Origin: an uncultured Granulicatella sp.
Lineage (GTDB): Bacteria > Bacillota > Bacilli > Lactobacillales > Aerococcaceae
Length of the DNA stretch: 10,640 nt
Assembly: GCA_947254045.1 (NCBI GenBank)
Contig: CAMYBO010000035.1
Span: 1-10,640, forward strand
Direction: 5' to 3'
Under the pieces are notes generated by a model, which did no database searches, was not told where the DNA came from, and saw only the letters and a list, made by a program, of their open reading frames with translations. The position numbers and the translations under genes were made by a program. Below, in pieces: positions 1 through 6,761 of the stretch. The stretch's first letter is position 1; every line of letters begins with the position of its first letter.

Positions 1-1096
1 CATCAATATAACCTGCATAACCATCTTTTTTAGCATCATTGAAGAATTCTTTGTATGTTTCTCGTTCCAAAGTTGCTTTGAAAAACTGTTTTAATTCCGC
101 TAACTCTTCTTGGTGATTTTCATATCGTTCAATCATAGCAGCAGACAATGGAGCTTTTGTATTTTTATCCTTAATGGATAAAATATTCGCTAGAACAACA
201 CTATCATAAACTTTCTTAGCAGCTAGAAATACATCCGCTACTTCATCTCCAACTTGTTCCAACAATGCAGTTAGGTCATCTTCATAACTTTCTTTAGAAA
301 ATTGAAGAGTAGATTTTTCATCTAACTTAAAAATCTTTTTAAATTCTCCTGAGTTACCTACAATTAATTTTAAAAATTCAATCAATGGACTCTTTTTATC
401 AATCCTATATGTCTGTACAATTTTATCTTTTTTAGCAGATTTACTAATTTTCTCAGTTAAAATACCTCTTACTTCCATTTTCTTTTCTAGCACAGAAACA
501 TCTTCAAAATAAGTACTATAGACTGCTAAAAATTCATCAAACAACTGTTGGATATCATTGTTTTCAACATCTACGTTTCCTTCAATTAAAAAATGTCCTC
601 TAAACTTAACAATATGAGCTAAAGCTAAATAGACTAAACGTAAATCAGCTTTTTCTTTTCCATCTGCTAATTCTTTTCTTAAATGGTAGATTGTTTTATA
701 GTTATCATGAAATGCAACTTCTTGTTCAACATTTCCAAAAAATGGATATTTACTATGTGGTTTATCCTCTTCCCATAAAAATGAATCTTGTAATCTAGCA
801 AAGAAATTTTCATCCACTTGCATCATAAATGGCGCGAAAATTTCTTGTAAATAACAGATTCGATTCCTTCTTCGTTCAATTCTACGACGATTGGTACGCT
901 TCATTCGACGAGCCATCGCTGTTTCACCACTATCAAACAATACGGAACCCATTAAATTTTTACGAATAGATTTTTTATTAGTATTTCCTAAAACTTTTAC
1001 TTTTTTTACAGGGACTTTATAATTGTCATCAAAAATAACACTATACCCAACACTATTTGTCCCAATATCTAATCCAATGGAGTAATTTTTCCTCAT
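1..1096 (-). CDS. cas9: Cas9, N-terminal part (type II-A effector nuclease), cut by the window edge
   Basis: RNA-guided DNA endonuclease that cuts target DNA using a crRNA:tracrRNA duplex. The frame is open for 365 codons from ATG at 1096 to base 1, and the C-terminal remainder (normally to about 1,370 residues) lies outside the window. It opens with the RuvC-I motif IGLDIGTNSVG, with catalytic Asp10. An Arg-rich bridge helix follows at about residues 58-85 (RRMKRTNRRRIERRRNR), then the REC lobe: YHLRKELAD near 137, LALAHIVKFRGHFLIEG at about 157-173, APLSAAMIERY, and GYAGYID at the edge. Each of these matches S. pyogenes Cas9 closely by eye. The start is fixed by GAGGTG 8 bases upstream. HNH, RuvC-II/III and the PAM-interacting domain cannot be seen, so nuclease integrity and PAM are unknown. 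It lies downstream of csn2 on the same strand, separated by the tracrRNA. Confidence 0.97.
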   Translation of the reverse strand, partial: MRKNYSIGLDIGTNSVGYSVIFDDNYKVPVKKVKVLGNTNKKSIRKNLMGSVLFDSGETAMARRMKRTNRRRIERRRNRICYLQEIFAPFMMQVDENFFARLQDSFLWEEDKPHSKYPFFGNVEQEVAFHDNYKTIYHLRKELADGKEKADLRLVYLALAHIVKFRGHFLIEGNVDVENNDIQQLFDEFLAVYSTYFEDVSVLEKKMEVRGILTEKISKSAKKDKIVQTYRIDKKSPLIEFLKLIVGNSGEFKKIFKLDEKSTLQFSKESYEDDLTALLEQVGDEVADVFLAAKKVYDSVVLANILSIKDKNTKAPLSAAMIERYENHQEELAELKQFFKATLERETYKEFFNDAKKDGYAGYID

Positions 1097-1131
1097 ATTT
1101 CCCACCTCTTTAAGAAATTATTCACAGTTTC

Positions 1132-1140
1132 ATTTTAACA
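1132..1140 (-). promoter_or_regulatory. Possible cas9 promoter (extended -10)
   Basis: On the minus strand TGTTAAAAT forms an extended -10 (TG, one base, TAAAAT) about 36 bases upstream of the cas9 start. The matching -35 region is poor, so the call is tentative. It is divergent from the tracrRNA promoter, whose -35 lies only 8 bases further on. Confidence 0.4.
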
Positions 1141-1147
1141 AAAAACG

Positions 1148-1176
1148 TTTACATTTAAAAGTATTTGTTGTATACT
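1148..1176 (+). promoter_or_regulatory. tracrRNA promoter
   Basis: TTTACA at 1148-1153 and TATACT at 1171-1176 are separated by exactly 17 bases, a near-consensus vegetative promoter. It predicts transcription starting at about 1183, just ahead of the anti-repeat. Confidence 0.8.
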
Positions 1177-1182
1177 TTCAGT

Positions 1183-1273
1183 GTGGAACTATTCAGAACA
1201 ACACAGCAAGTTAAAATAAGGCTTGTCCGTAAACAACGTTTCATACGTGGATGTCGATTCGACATCTTTTTTT
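1183..1273 (+). ncRNA. tracrRNA of the type II-A CRISPR system
   Basis: Trans-activating RNA that pairs with the CRISPR repeat of the pre-crRNA, is processed by RNase III, and anchors the guide in Cas9. The anti-repeat at about 1185-1217 starts GGAACTATTC and ends GCAAGTTAAAAT, as in S. pyogenes. It is followed by the nexus AAGGCTTGTCCGT (1217-1230, one base off the S. pyogenes AAGGCTAGTCCGT), a small stem-loop ACGT-TTCAT-ACGT (1236-1248) and a terminator hairpin with seven T. The scaffold plan is that of S. pyogenes, but the two distal hairpins differ in sequence. It is transcribed opposite to the cas genes. The 5' end is inferred from the promoter; the 3' end is clear. Confidence 0.93.
1250..1273 (+). 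terminator. Intrinsic terminator of tracrRNA
   Basis: Perfect 7-bp stem GATGTCG (1250-1256) / CGACATC (1260-1266) with loop ATT, then seven T (1267-1273). The csn2 stop codon (1272-1274, minus) lies in this T tract. On the minus strand no T run follows the hairpin, so it should not stop csn2 transcription. Confidence 0.9.
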
Positions 1274-1940
1274 ATACATTTTTTGTAAATAAGCAAAAAT
1301 CTTCATCGATTTTATGACTTACCATTGAGAAATCCTCTACTAATTTCCCTTGTAAAAAACAAACATCTAAATGATTTAAACGAATATAATCTAAAATTTC
1401 TTCTACTTCCTTTTTTTGAAAATAAACTAGCGTATTCACAAAAATTAACAATTTCTTTTTACTCAAATACTTATAAACTTGGATAATTTCCAATATTTTA
1501 TCCAACAAACTATCACTTCTTGTTTCAATCTGAACTCCTAAAGCCTTAATTAATTCTTGAATCGTTATTTCGTCATACTCTAGATCTAATTCATTTTCAA
1601 CCAATTCATAACTTATTAATTCGGTAATTGTTCCTGTTAACTTTTCAATCATTGATTTCACTTCTGGTTTTTCATTTAATTGACTTTCAATATCTCCATA
1701 AATTAGTTTTAACATAGCTGTTGAATTAACATCATAACCAAGTATATCCGTTACAATCATTACTTCTGACTCTTTAATTGGTTTAAATCTTTTATCCGCT
1801 AATTTCAATCGTCCTTCACCATCATAACGATAAAAATCTTCAACTGTACGAGCAAGTGCTACTCTTGATTCAATACTTAATAATGTTGCACCTTCCACAA
1901 GAATTTCTTCATCTGCTAAAGGTAATCCAATTCTAATCAT
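1272..1940 (-). CDS. csn2: Csn2, type II-A spacer-acquisition protein
   Basis: Csn2 forms a tetrameric ring that slides on double-stranded DNA ends and is required with Cas1, Cas2 and Cas9 to acquire spacers. The product is 222 residues, in the short Csn2 class of S. pyogenes (about 220). Recognisable stretches are MIVTDILGYDVNSTAMLKL, EKPEVKSMIEKLTGTITELI, ENELDLEYDEITIQELIKAL, KKKLLIFVN and the C-terminal DEDFCLFTKNV. The start is set at the ATG at 1940, which has GGGAG 9 bases upstream and matches where the S. pyogenes protein begins. An in-frame ATG at 1949 lies directly on that binding site. The gene overlaps the end of cas2 by 8 bases, pointing to one transcript. The stop codon TAA falls inside the tracrRNA terminator on the other strand. 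Confidence 0.95.
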   Translation of the reverse strand: MIRIGLPLADEEILVEGATLLSIESRVALARTVEDFYRYDGEGRLKLADKRFKPIKESEVMIVTDILGYDVNSTAMLKLIYGDIESQLNEKPEVKSMIEKLTGTITELISYELVENELDLEYDEITIQELIKALGVQIETRSDSLLDKILEIIQVYKYLSKKKLLIFVNTLVYFQKKEVEEILDYIRLNHLDVCFLQGKLVEDFSMVSHKIDEDFCLFTKNV

Positions 1941-2271
1941 TTTCATCATCTCCCAAAAATACTAATCGATCTTCCGTATTCGCAACTGATTGATTTCTTT
2001 CACCTGATAAATAAATCATCCTAGCAAATTGTTTCTCTGTTACGGTTAAAATCGTAATCATCCCTTTTTTAGGATTATGTTGTTTTAATCTTGCAATCAT
2101 ACTTTGATTTGCAGTTCCATTCAACAATAATTTACTATAAACAGAAAATTGATGTTTTATAAATCCCTCACTAATTAAAAATTTTCGAAATTGTCGATAT
2201 GCTTTTCTTTCTTCCGCTGTTTCTACAGGCATATCAAACATTAATAACATTCGCATATATCTCTCACTCAT
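1933..2271 (-). CDS. cas2: Cas2, CRISPR adaptation protein
   Basis: Small ferredoxin-fold protein that bridges two Cas1 dimers in the spacer integrase. It has 112 residues, normal for type II-A Cas2. The first beta strand RMLLMFDMP carries the conserved Asp13. AEERKAYRQFRKFLISEGF, HQFSVYSKLLLNGTAN and the C-terminal KKGMITILTVTEKQFARM and DRLVFLG match S. pyogenes Cas2 nearly word for word. The ATG shares ATGA with the cas1 stop codon and has only a weak ribosome binding site, so translation is probably coupled to cas1. It overlaps csn2 at its 3' end. Confidence 0.96.
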   Translation of the reverse strand: MSERYMRMLLMFDMPVETAEERKAYRQFRKFLISEGFIKHQFSVYSKLLLNGTANQSMIARLKQHNPKKGMITILTVTEKQFARMIYLSGERNQSVANTEDRLVFLGDDEND

Positions 2272-3134
2272 AGACGAAACACCGGTACTTCCGCCTTCTC
2301 CCCATTTAGAACTTTAATCACCTTTTTCGTATACTCACTAACAATATTCGATAAATACATTTCTTTTTTCTCATAATAGTAAGTTTTGCAAAACAACTGA
2401 AACAAATCTCTTTTAAGATCTACAAAAACTTTATAACGATTTTGATAAACAATCTGATCTACTAATGGACGAAACGGTTCCATCAAATCACTTGCTAAAT
2501 TAAAAGCATTAAACTGGTTTGCATGTTTTAATCCTAATTGAGTTAAACAACCATTTGAAACAATTTCTCTGGCAAATAAACTTAGTAATAAAGTATACCC
2601 ATAATCTAACGCAGCATTAATATCATTCGCATCATCTCTTGTGAACTTGCTTCCAAATAATGTTGTAAAATAAGTTCTTGCCGCATGACCTTCTCGATTA
2701 GTGACATCATTTAATTGTAATTCGTGAATGAGTCGACCTAATGATTCTGATTTCACTGTATAATCTTGTTGATATAGATGACTGGCTTGATTCATCATTT
2801 TTTGCAAAATAATTTCTGTCCAAACTTCTACCTTTCTATCCTTCTCCCATTGAAGTTGTTTTGCTAATTGTAAGCTGCTATTATGACTTCCATAAAAAGG
2901 AACTAGTTGAGCAATTGGTAATCGTTTATCATCACAAATAATCACTAATATTTTTTCATCCATTAATCGCTTCATTAACATCGTTGTAATTAAAATATCT
3001 GTTCGTTCTAATAATAAAACGTCAATCTCCGATAAATGAATTTTTTCTACACTTTCTGCATCTTTATAAATTAAATAATTATTTTTATACGATAGCTTAG
3101 CATGTGCTTTAACAACAATTGTTCTCCACCCCAT
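2268..3134 (-). CDS. cas1: Cas1, CRISPR integrase
   Basis: Metal-dependent integrase that inserts new spacers at the leader end of the array. The product has 288 residues (S. pyogenes Cas1: 289). It begins MGWRTIVV, as type II-A Cas1 does, and carries KLSYKNNYLIYKD, HLSEIDVLLLE and ICDDKRLP in the N-terminal beta domain. The alpha-helical domain contains the metal ligands Glu148 (NREGHAARTYF), His204 (LKHANQFN) and Glu219 (DLMEPFRP). The start is the ATG at 3134, with TAGGAG 8 bases upstream. A GTG three codons earlier would overlap that binding site. It is the first gene of a cas1-cas2-csn2 unit with overlapping joints. No strong promoter is visible; weak -10-like AT-rich motifs and a 15-bp palindrome lie just upstream. 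Confidence 0.97.
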   Translation of the reverse strand: MGWRTIVVKAHAKLSYKNNYLIYKDAESVEKIHLSEIDVLLLERTDILITTMLMKRLMDEKILVIICDDKRLPIAQLVPFYGSHNSSLQLAKQLQWEKDRKVEVWTEIILQKMMNQASHLYQQDYTVKSESLGRLIHELQLNDVTNREGHAARTYFTTLFGSKFTRDDANDINAALDYGYTLLLSLFAREIVSNGCLTQLGLKHANQFNAFNLASDLMEPFRPLVDQIVYQNRYKVFVDLKRDLFQLFCKTYYYEKKEMYLSNIVSEYTKKVIKVLNGEKAEVPVFRL

Positions 3135-3173
3135 TTTTCCCACTCCTAACCGATATAATCCATATATATTTAG

Positions 3174-3188
3174 TTTAGCACTGCTAAA
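3174..3188. promoter_or_regulatory. Perfect 15-bp palindrome upstream of cas1, possible operator
   Basis: TTTAGCA, one central C, then TGCTAAA. The centre is 47 bases upstream of the cas1 start, within the AT-rich region that should hold its promoter. The arm resembles the half-site of several helix-turn-helix operators, but no regulator is encoded nearby. It may be chance or part of another element. Confidence 0.35.
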
Positions 3189-3220
3189 AATGGTAGTCTA
3201 CACTTTGTGAGTGAATTTAC

Positions 3221-3250
3221 AAAAAAGAAGTTCCACAAAAGAAACTTCTT
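3221..3250 (-). terminator. Intrinsic terminator upstream of the cas1 unit
   Basis: Stem AAGAAGTT (3225-3232) / AACTTCTT (3243-3250) with a 10-base loop. Read on the minus strand it is followed by a run of six T (two of them in the stem). It would stop minus-strand transcription arriving from the beta-lactamase-like gene before the cas1 region, helping to insulate the cas unit. Confidence 0.65.
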
Positions 3251-3269
3251 CCCAACCTTATTAAATTAA

Positions 3270-3356
3270 AAATACAACAGCCTTCCTATAGTAGCACGAG
3301 ACTCGCCAAAGCGAGGTTGCTGACGTCCCTTGCTACCATATTTAAAAAGTCATTTT
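3270..3356. repeat. Structured palindromic repeat, copy A
   Basis: One of three dispersed copies. The outer arms TATAGTAGCA (3287-3296) and TGCTACCATA (3331-3340) can pair with one wobble. Between them lie an inner stem CTCGC/GCGAG (3302-3315) and the conserved strand GCTGACGTCC. The right flank AAAAAGTCATTTT (about 3344-3356) is shared by all copies, but the left flank has diverged, so this looks like the most decayed copy. It lies 34 bases upstream of copy B, in the same orientation. Confidence 0.8.
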
Positions 3357-3390
3357 ACTATCGCACTCTCATAAACTCCCCTTAAAGCAC

Positions 3391-3470
3391 AAAAGACTTC
3401 TTATGGTAGCACGAGACTCGCAAGCGAGGCTGCTGACGTCCATATTGCTACCATATCAAAAAGTCATTTT
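3391..3470. repeat. Structured palindromic repeat, copy B
   Basis: Outer arms TATGGTAGCA (3402-3411) and TGCTACCATA (3446-3455) pair perfectly, and the flanks AAAAGACTTCT and AAAAAGTCATTTT extend the palindrome. The inner stem is CTCGC/GCGAG (3418-3427), then GCTGCTGACGTCC. Its right end runs into the beta-lactamase-like gene: the last residues KMTF and the TGA stop of that gene come from the repeat. On the minus strand the left edge ends in TCTTTTG, so it may also act as a weak terminator. Confidence 0.85.
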
Positions 3471-4481
3471 ATGCACCGCTTCCCGTTCATAAATCTGAAT
3501 CAATTCTTCTCGTAATCGATTATAAGATGGCGTATCTTCATATTGATGAATGCGATTCGTTAATAAAATCATTCCTTGTTTTGTTCTTAAGTTCATCAAT
3601 ACTGTTGTTCCAGTAAATCCGGTATGTCTTAACCAAATTTGTTCACCCACTCGGTCCATATCCCATCCAAGTGAACGCCCTGCTTGTCTCGTCGGTGTCC
3701 AGTCCTTCAATAAACTTTGCATCATCTCTGCACTACAATATTCAACGTCTCCTAACTTTCCATCATGTAAATATAATTGCACTAAAGTGATACAATCATT
3801 CAACGTCGCAAATAGTCCGGCACTTCCACATCTTCTTTGTAAAATGCTCGCTTTAGGATCATGCACTTCTCCTTGCAATAATTTTCCACGTCTTTCTTCA
3901 TATGCTGTTGGCACGCAATCTTCACTAGGCAATGGCCCATATGTTGCTGTAAGGTTCAACGGACGAGCAATTCTTTCATCAAATAAATCTGCTATTGGTT
4001 TGCCAAATTCTTTTTCTAAAATAATTCCCGCTAAAACAAATCCTGTATCTGTATATTTTACAATGTGGTGGAATGTTTCTGTCACAGGTAAAATCGATAA
4101 AGCTTCAATTAAAGCATCTGGAGCTAGTTCATTTCGATTTTCAATATATCCCCATAATCCTGAAGTATGCGTAATTAAATGACGAAGCGTGACTCTCTCA
4201 TCAGCATTTGGAAATCATTTAGTGATAGATTGGTCTAAACCAATTTCCTTCTTTTCGACCATTTGTACTAATAAGGTACTTGTTACAAATGCTTTTGTAA
4301 CAGAAGCAAGGTCATAGAACAATCCATCTTCGACAGGTTTACCATCCGCCTCTTTTGTAAGCATCCCTTCAACTATCTTTTCTACTTTTTCTCCTTCAAT
4401 AAAAGCGACACTAAATCCTGGATAAACGCCATTATCCATTAATTCTTGAATCTTTCCCATTGTTTTCGGAAATTTTTTCAT
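3456..4481 (-). pseudogene. Serine beta-lactamase/penicillin-binding-protein family hydrolase, interrupted by an in-frame TGA
   Basis: Intact, it would be a 341-residue serine hydrolase of the class C beta-lactamase/DD-peptidase type; the substrate cannot be told. The ATG at 4481 follows AAAGGGGTG; an in-frame ATG at 4511 has no binding site. The N-terminal part contains the catalytic SVTK motif (SxxK, in DLASVTKAFVTS). After DQSITK comes TGA at 4215-4217, and the same frame continues FPNADERVTLRHLITHTSGLWGY, the usual motif of this family. Further on are YTD in KYTDTGFVLAG (second motif, YSD/YSN in relatives) and HTGFTG (third motif). No frameshift is needed: one G-to-A change in a TGG Trp codon explains it. 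cas1 and the aminotransferase regulator gene end in TGA, so recoding is unlikely. There is no signal peptide, so it appears cytoplasmic. The 3' end is formed by repeat copy B. Confidence 0.85.
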
Positions 4482-4520
4482 AAAAACACCCCTTTCTTTT
4501 AAATTTTTCAAGCAAAACTC

Positions 4521-4549
4521 TTGTATTTATCAATATAGAGGGCTAAAAT
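4521..4549 (+). promoter_or_regulatory. cysK promoter
   Basis: TTGTAT (4521-4526), 17-base spacer, TAAAAT (4544-4549). It predicts a start near 4556 and a leader of about 48 bases. I see no T-box or SAM-riboswitch core in that short leader. Confidence 0.6.
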
Positions 4550-4603
4550 ACCCCTTAAGCCGCCCTTCAAAGTTGCCCAATAAAATATTTTGGAGGTATC
4601 CTT

Positions 4604-5530
4604 ATGTCAAAAAGAGTAAACCATATTACTGAATTAATCGGTAATTCACCCCTTGTTAAACTAAATCGTTTAACAGATGCAGATAGTGCAGATATTTACG
4701 TAAAAGTAGAAGCGTTTAACGCTGGTGGTTCTGTTAAAGACCGTATCGCACTAAATATTATTGAAACTGCTGAAAGAGAAGGTCAGCTAAAACCAGGAGA
4801 TACGATTATCGAAGCAACTTCTGGAAACACTGGAGTCGGCTTATCCCTAGTTGGAGCAGCTAAAGGCTATAAAGTTATTACAATTATGCCTGACTCAATG
4901 TCTATCGAACGCCGTCAACTAATGACTGCTTATGGTACAGAAGTATTATTAACTCCTGCTGCCGAAGGTTTCGGAGCTGCCGTTCAAAAAGCAGAAGAAT
5001 TATCTCAACAACCTGGTTATTTCTGGGCAAGACAATTTGACAACCCAGCTAACCCAAGCATTCACTATCAAACAACTGGTCAAGAAATTATTCAAGCCTT
5101 CGATGGTGAAACACCTGACGCATTTGTTGCTGGTATCGGAACAGGTGGAACTATTACAGGTGTTGGTCGTGCCTTAAAAGAAAAAAATGCTGCTGTTCAA
5201 ATTATTGGAGTAGAACCTGAAGAAGCTCCATTTATCTCAAAAGGACAAAAAGGAAAACACCGTATCCAAGGAATTTCCGCTGGATTCTTACCAAGTATTA
5301 TCGATAAAGAAGTTATCGATGATTTCGAATTAATTACAAGTGAATTAGCGATTGAAACAGCTAAAAAATTAGCTGCTACTGAAGGAATCCTAACAGGAAT
5401 TTCATCAGGTGCTGCAGTTGCTGCGGCATTACGTGTTGCGAAAAAACTCGGAAAAGGTAAAACTGTTGTTACACTTCTACCAGATACTGGTGAACGTTAT
5501 TTATCAACAGGTATTTTCAATAAAAAATAA
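4604..5530 (+). CDS. cysK: Cysteine synthase A (O-acetylserine sulfhydrylase)
   Basis: PLP-dependent cytoplasmic enzyme that makes L-cysteine from O-acetyl-L-serine and sulfide, the last step of cysteine synthesis. It has 308 residues, the family's usual length. The PLP lysine is Lys45 in GGSVKDRIALNI. The substrate loop is TSGNTG (residues 72-77), the phosphate-binding loop GIGTGGTITG (176-185), and the C-terminal GISSGAA carries the serine that contacts the PLP ring nitrogen. KGKHRIQGISAGFLP is typical of CysK. GGAGGT lies 8 bases upstream of the ATG. It is a single-gene unit with its own promoter and terminator and, with the tracrRNA, the only plus-strand gene here. No serine acetyltransferase gene lies next to it. 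Confidence 0.96.
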   Translation: MSKRVNHITELIGNSPLVKLNRLTDADSADIYVKVEAFNAGGSVKDRIALNIIETAEREGQLKPGDTIIEATSGNTGVGLSLVGAAKGYKVITIMPDSMSIERRQLMTAYGTEVLLTPAAEGFGAAVQKAEELSQQPGYFWARQFDNPANPSIHYQTTGQEIIQAFDGETPDAFVAGIGTGGTITGVGRALKEKNAAVQIIGVEPEEAPFISKGQKGKHRIQGISAGFLPSIIDKEVIDDFELITSELAIETAKKLAATEGILTGISSGAAVAAALRVAKKLGKGKTVVTLLPDTGERYLSTGIFNKK

Positions 5531-5540
5531 ATGTTACATC

Positions 5541-5579
5541 AAAAAACTCCTGTCATCTTGAAGTGACAGGAGTTTTATT
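5541..5579. terminator. Bidirectional terminator between cysK and the aminotransferase gene
   Basis: A 13-bp perfect stem, AAAACTCCTGTCA (5543-5555) / TGACAGGAGTTTT (5564-5576), with an 8-base loop. T runs follow on the plus strand (TTTTATTT) and on the minus strand (six T), so it can end both converging transcripts. It lies 12 bases after the cysK stop codon and directly against the aminotransferase stop codon. Confidence 0.92.
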
Positions 5580-6761
5580 TTACGAAATTTGACCGCTTCT
5601 CAATTTATGAACGAAGCTTTCTAAACGTTCGATGGCTCTTTTTAGACTATCTAATGAATAAGCATAAGAAATACGAACAAATCCTTCTCCACTTTCCCCA
5701 AAAGCAGATCCAGGAACAACGGCTACTCGTTCTTCTTGCACTAATTTTGTCGCAAATTCTTCAGAAGTCATTCCGAATTGAGAAATATTTGGGAAAATGT
5801 AGAACGCTCCAAATGGTTCAAAACACGGAATACCTAATTCTTCCATTTTCTTCAATAAATAACGTCTACGTTGATTATAACTATCTCTCATTTCAATAAC
5901 ATCATCATCACAATTTTTCAATGCATCAATTCCTGCATATTGACTGGTTGTTGGTGCTGCCATAATCGTGAATTGGTGAATTTTAATCATTTGCTTCATA
6001 ATTGCTGTTGGAGCAAGTGCATATCCCATTCTCCAACCTGTCATCGCAAAAGCTTTCGAGAATCCGTTAATTAAAATCGTTCTTTCTTTCATACCTTCGA
6101 TTTCCACGATACTCACATGACGCTCTCCTGTATATGTTAATTCAGAATAAATTTCATCTGAAATCACAACAACATTATGTTTACGAATCACTGCTGCAAT
6201 CGCTTCTAAATCTTCTCGACGCATAACTGCACCAGTTGGATTATTTGGAAATGATAAAACAATCGCTTTTGTTTTTGGAGTAATAGCTGCTTCTAATTCT
6301 TCAGGAGTTAATCTAAATTGATTTTCTTCTTTTAATGGAATCGTTACAGGAACACCATTGGATAATACAATACATGGTAGATAAGATACATAACAAGGTT
6401 CACAGAAAATCACTTCATCTCCTGGATTCAATAAAGCACGCATCGCTAAATCAATGGCTTCACTTCCTCCCACAGTCACTAGAGCTTCTGTCATTGGATT
6501 ATAACTCACTCCTTGACGACGTTCGATAAAGCGACAAATTTCTTGACGTAATTCTTTTAACCCTGCATTAGCTGTATAAAAAGTTCTTCCTTTTTGAAGT
6601 GAATAAATCCCTTCGTCACGTACATGCCACGGAGTATCAAAATCAGGTTCCCCTACCCCTAAACTAATGACATCTTCTAATTCATTGGCAATATCAAAAA
6701 AACGACGAATCCCAGATGGTTTAATTCCTGTTACTTTATGACTTAATAATGATTCAATCAT
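5580..6761 (-). CDS. alaT: PLP-dependent class I/II aminotransferase, AlaT-like
   Basis: Fold-type I aminotransferase of 393 residues, transferring an amino group to a 2-oxo acid in the cytoplasm. Features in order: LGVGEPDFDTPWHV at 34-47, FYTANAGLKELR at 61-72, GGSEAIDLAMRAL at 98-110, FPNNPTG at 171-177 (substrate/PLP Asn), SDEIYSEL at 201-208 (Asp202, Tyr205), the Schiff-base lysine Lys236 in NGFSKAFAMTGWRMGYA, and a C-terminal FVRISYA whose Arg binds the substrate carboxylate. The pairing with an AsnC/Lrp regulator copies the alaR-alaT (yugG-yugH) pair of Bacillus subtilis, where the enzyme is an alanine transaminase. The symbol rests on that analogy; PatA-like or aromatic specificity is possible. 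The start codon overlaps the regulator's stop as ATGA and lacks its own ribosome binding site, so translation is probably coupled. Confidence 0.9.
   Translation of the reverse strand: MIESLLSHKVTGIKPSGIRRFFDIANELEDVISLGVGEPDFDTPWHVRDEGIYSLQKGRTFYTANAGLKELRQEICRFIERRQGVSYNPMTEALVTVGGSEAIDLAMRALLNPGDEVIFCEPCYVSYLPCIVLSNGVPVTIPLKEENQFRLTPEELEAAITPKTKAIVLSFPNNPTGAVMRREDLEAIAAVIRKHNVVVISDEIYSELTYTGERHVSIVEIEGMKERTILINGFSKAFAMTGWRMGYALAPTAIMKQMIKIHQFTIMAAPTTSQYAGIDALKNCDDDVIEMRDSYNQRRRYLLKKMEELGIPCFEPFGAFYIFPNISQFGMTSEEFATKLVQEERVAVVPGSAFGESGEGFVRISYAYSLDSLKRAIERLESFVHKLRSGQIS

Noticed and set aside
3154..3159. Plus-strand TATAAT near the cas1 start as a promoter
   Set aside because: No -35 at a usable distance and no plus-strand gene downstream; it is part of the AT-rich cas1 upstream region.
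3174..3188. CIRCE heat-shock operator
   Set aside because: The arm resembles TTAGCACTC only in part, and the required 9-base spacer is absent.
3270..3470. Copies A and B read as a short CRISPR array next to cas1
   Set aside because: Only two copies here, about 80 bases long with internal palindromes, a third copy at 8616 far from cas genes, and no pairing with the tracrRNA anti-repeat.
3550..4182. A 210-codon open frame on the plus strand
   Set aside because: It lies opposite the beta-lactamase-like gene, which has clear family motifs; the plus-strand translation resembles nothing and has no ribosome binding site.
4085..4217. Frameshift in the beta-lactamase-like gene
   Set aside because: The downstream motif VTLRHLITHTSG is in the same frame as the upstream part; only a TGA separates them.
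4215..4217. TGA read as tryptophan or glycine (alternative code)
   Set aside because: cas1 and the alaR-like gene end in TGA at family-typical lengths, so TGA is a working stop here.
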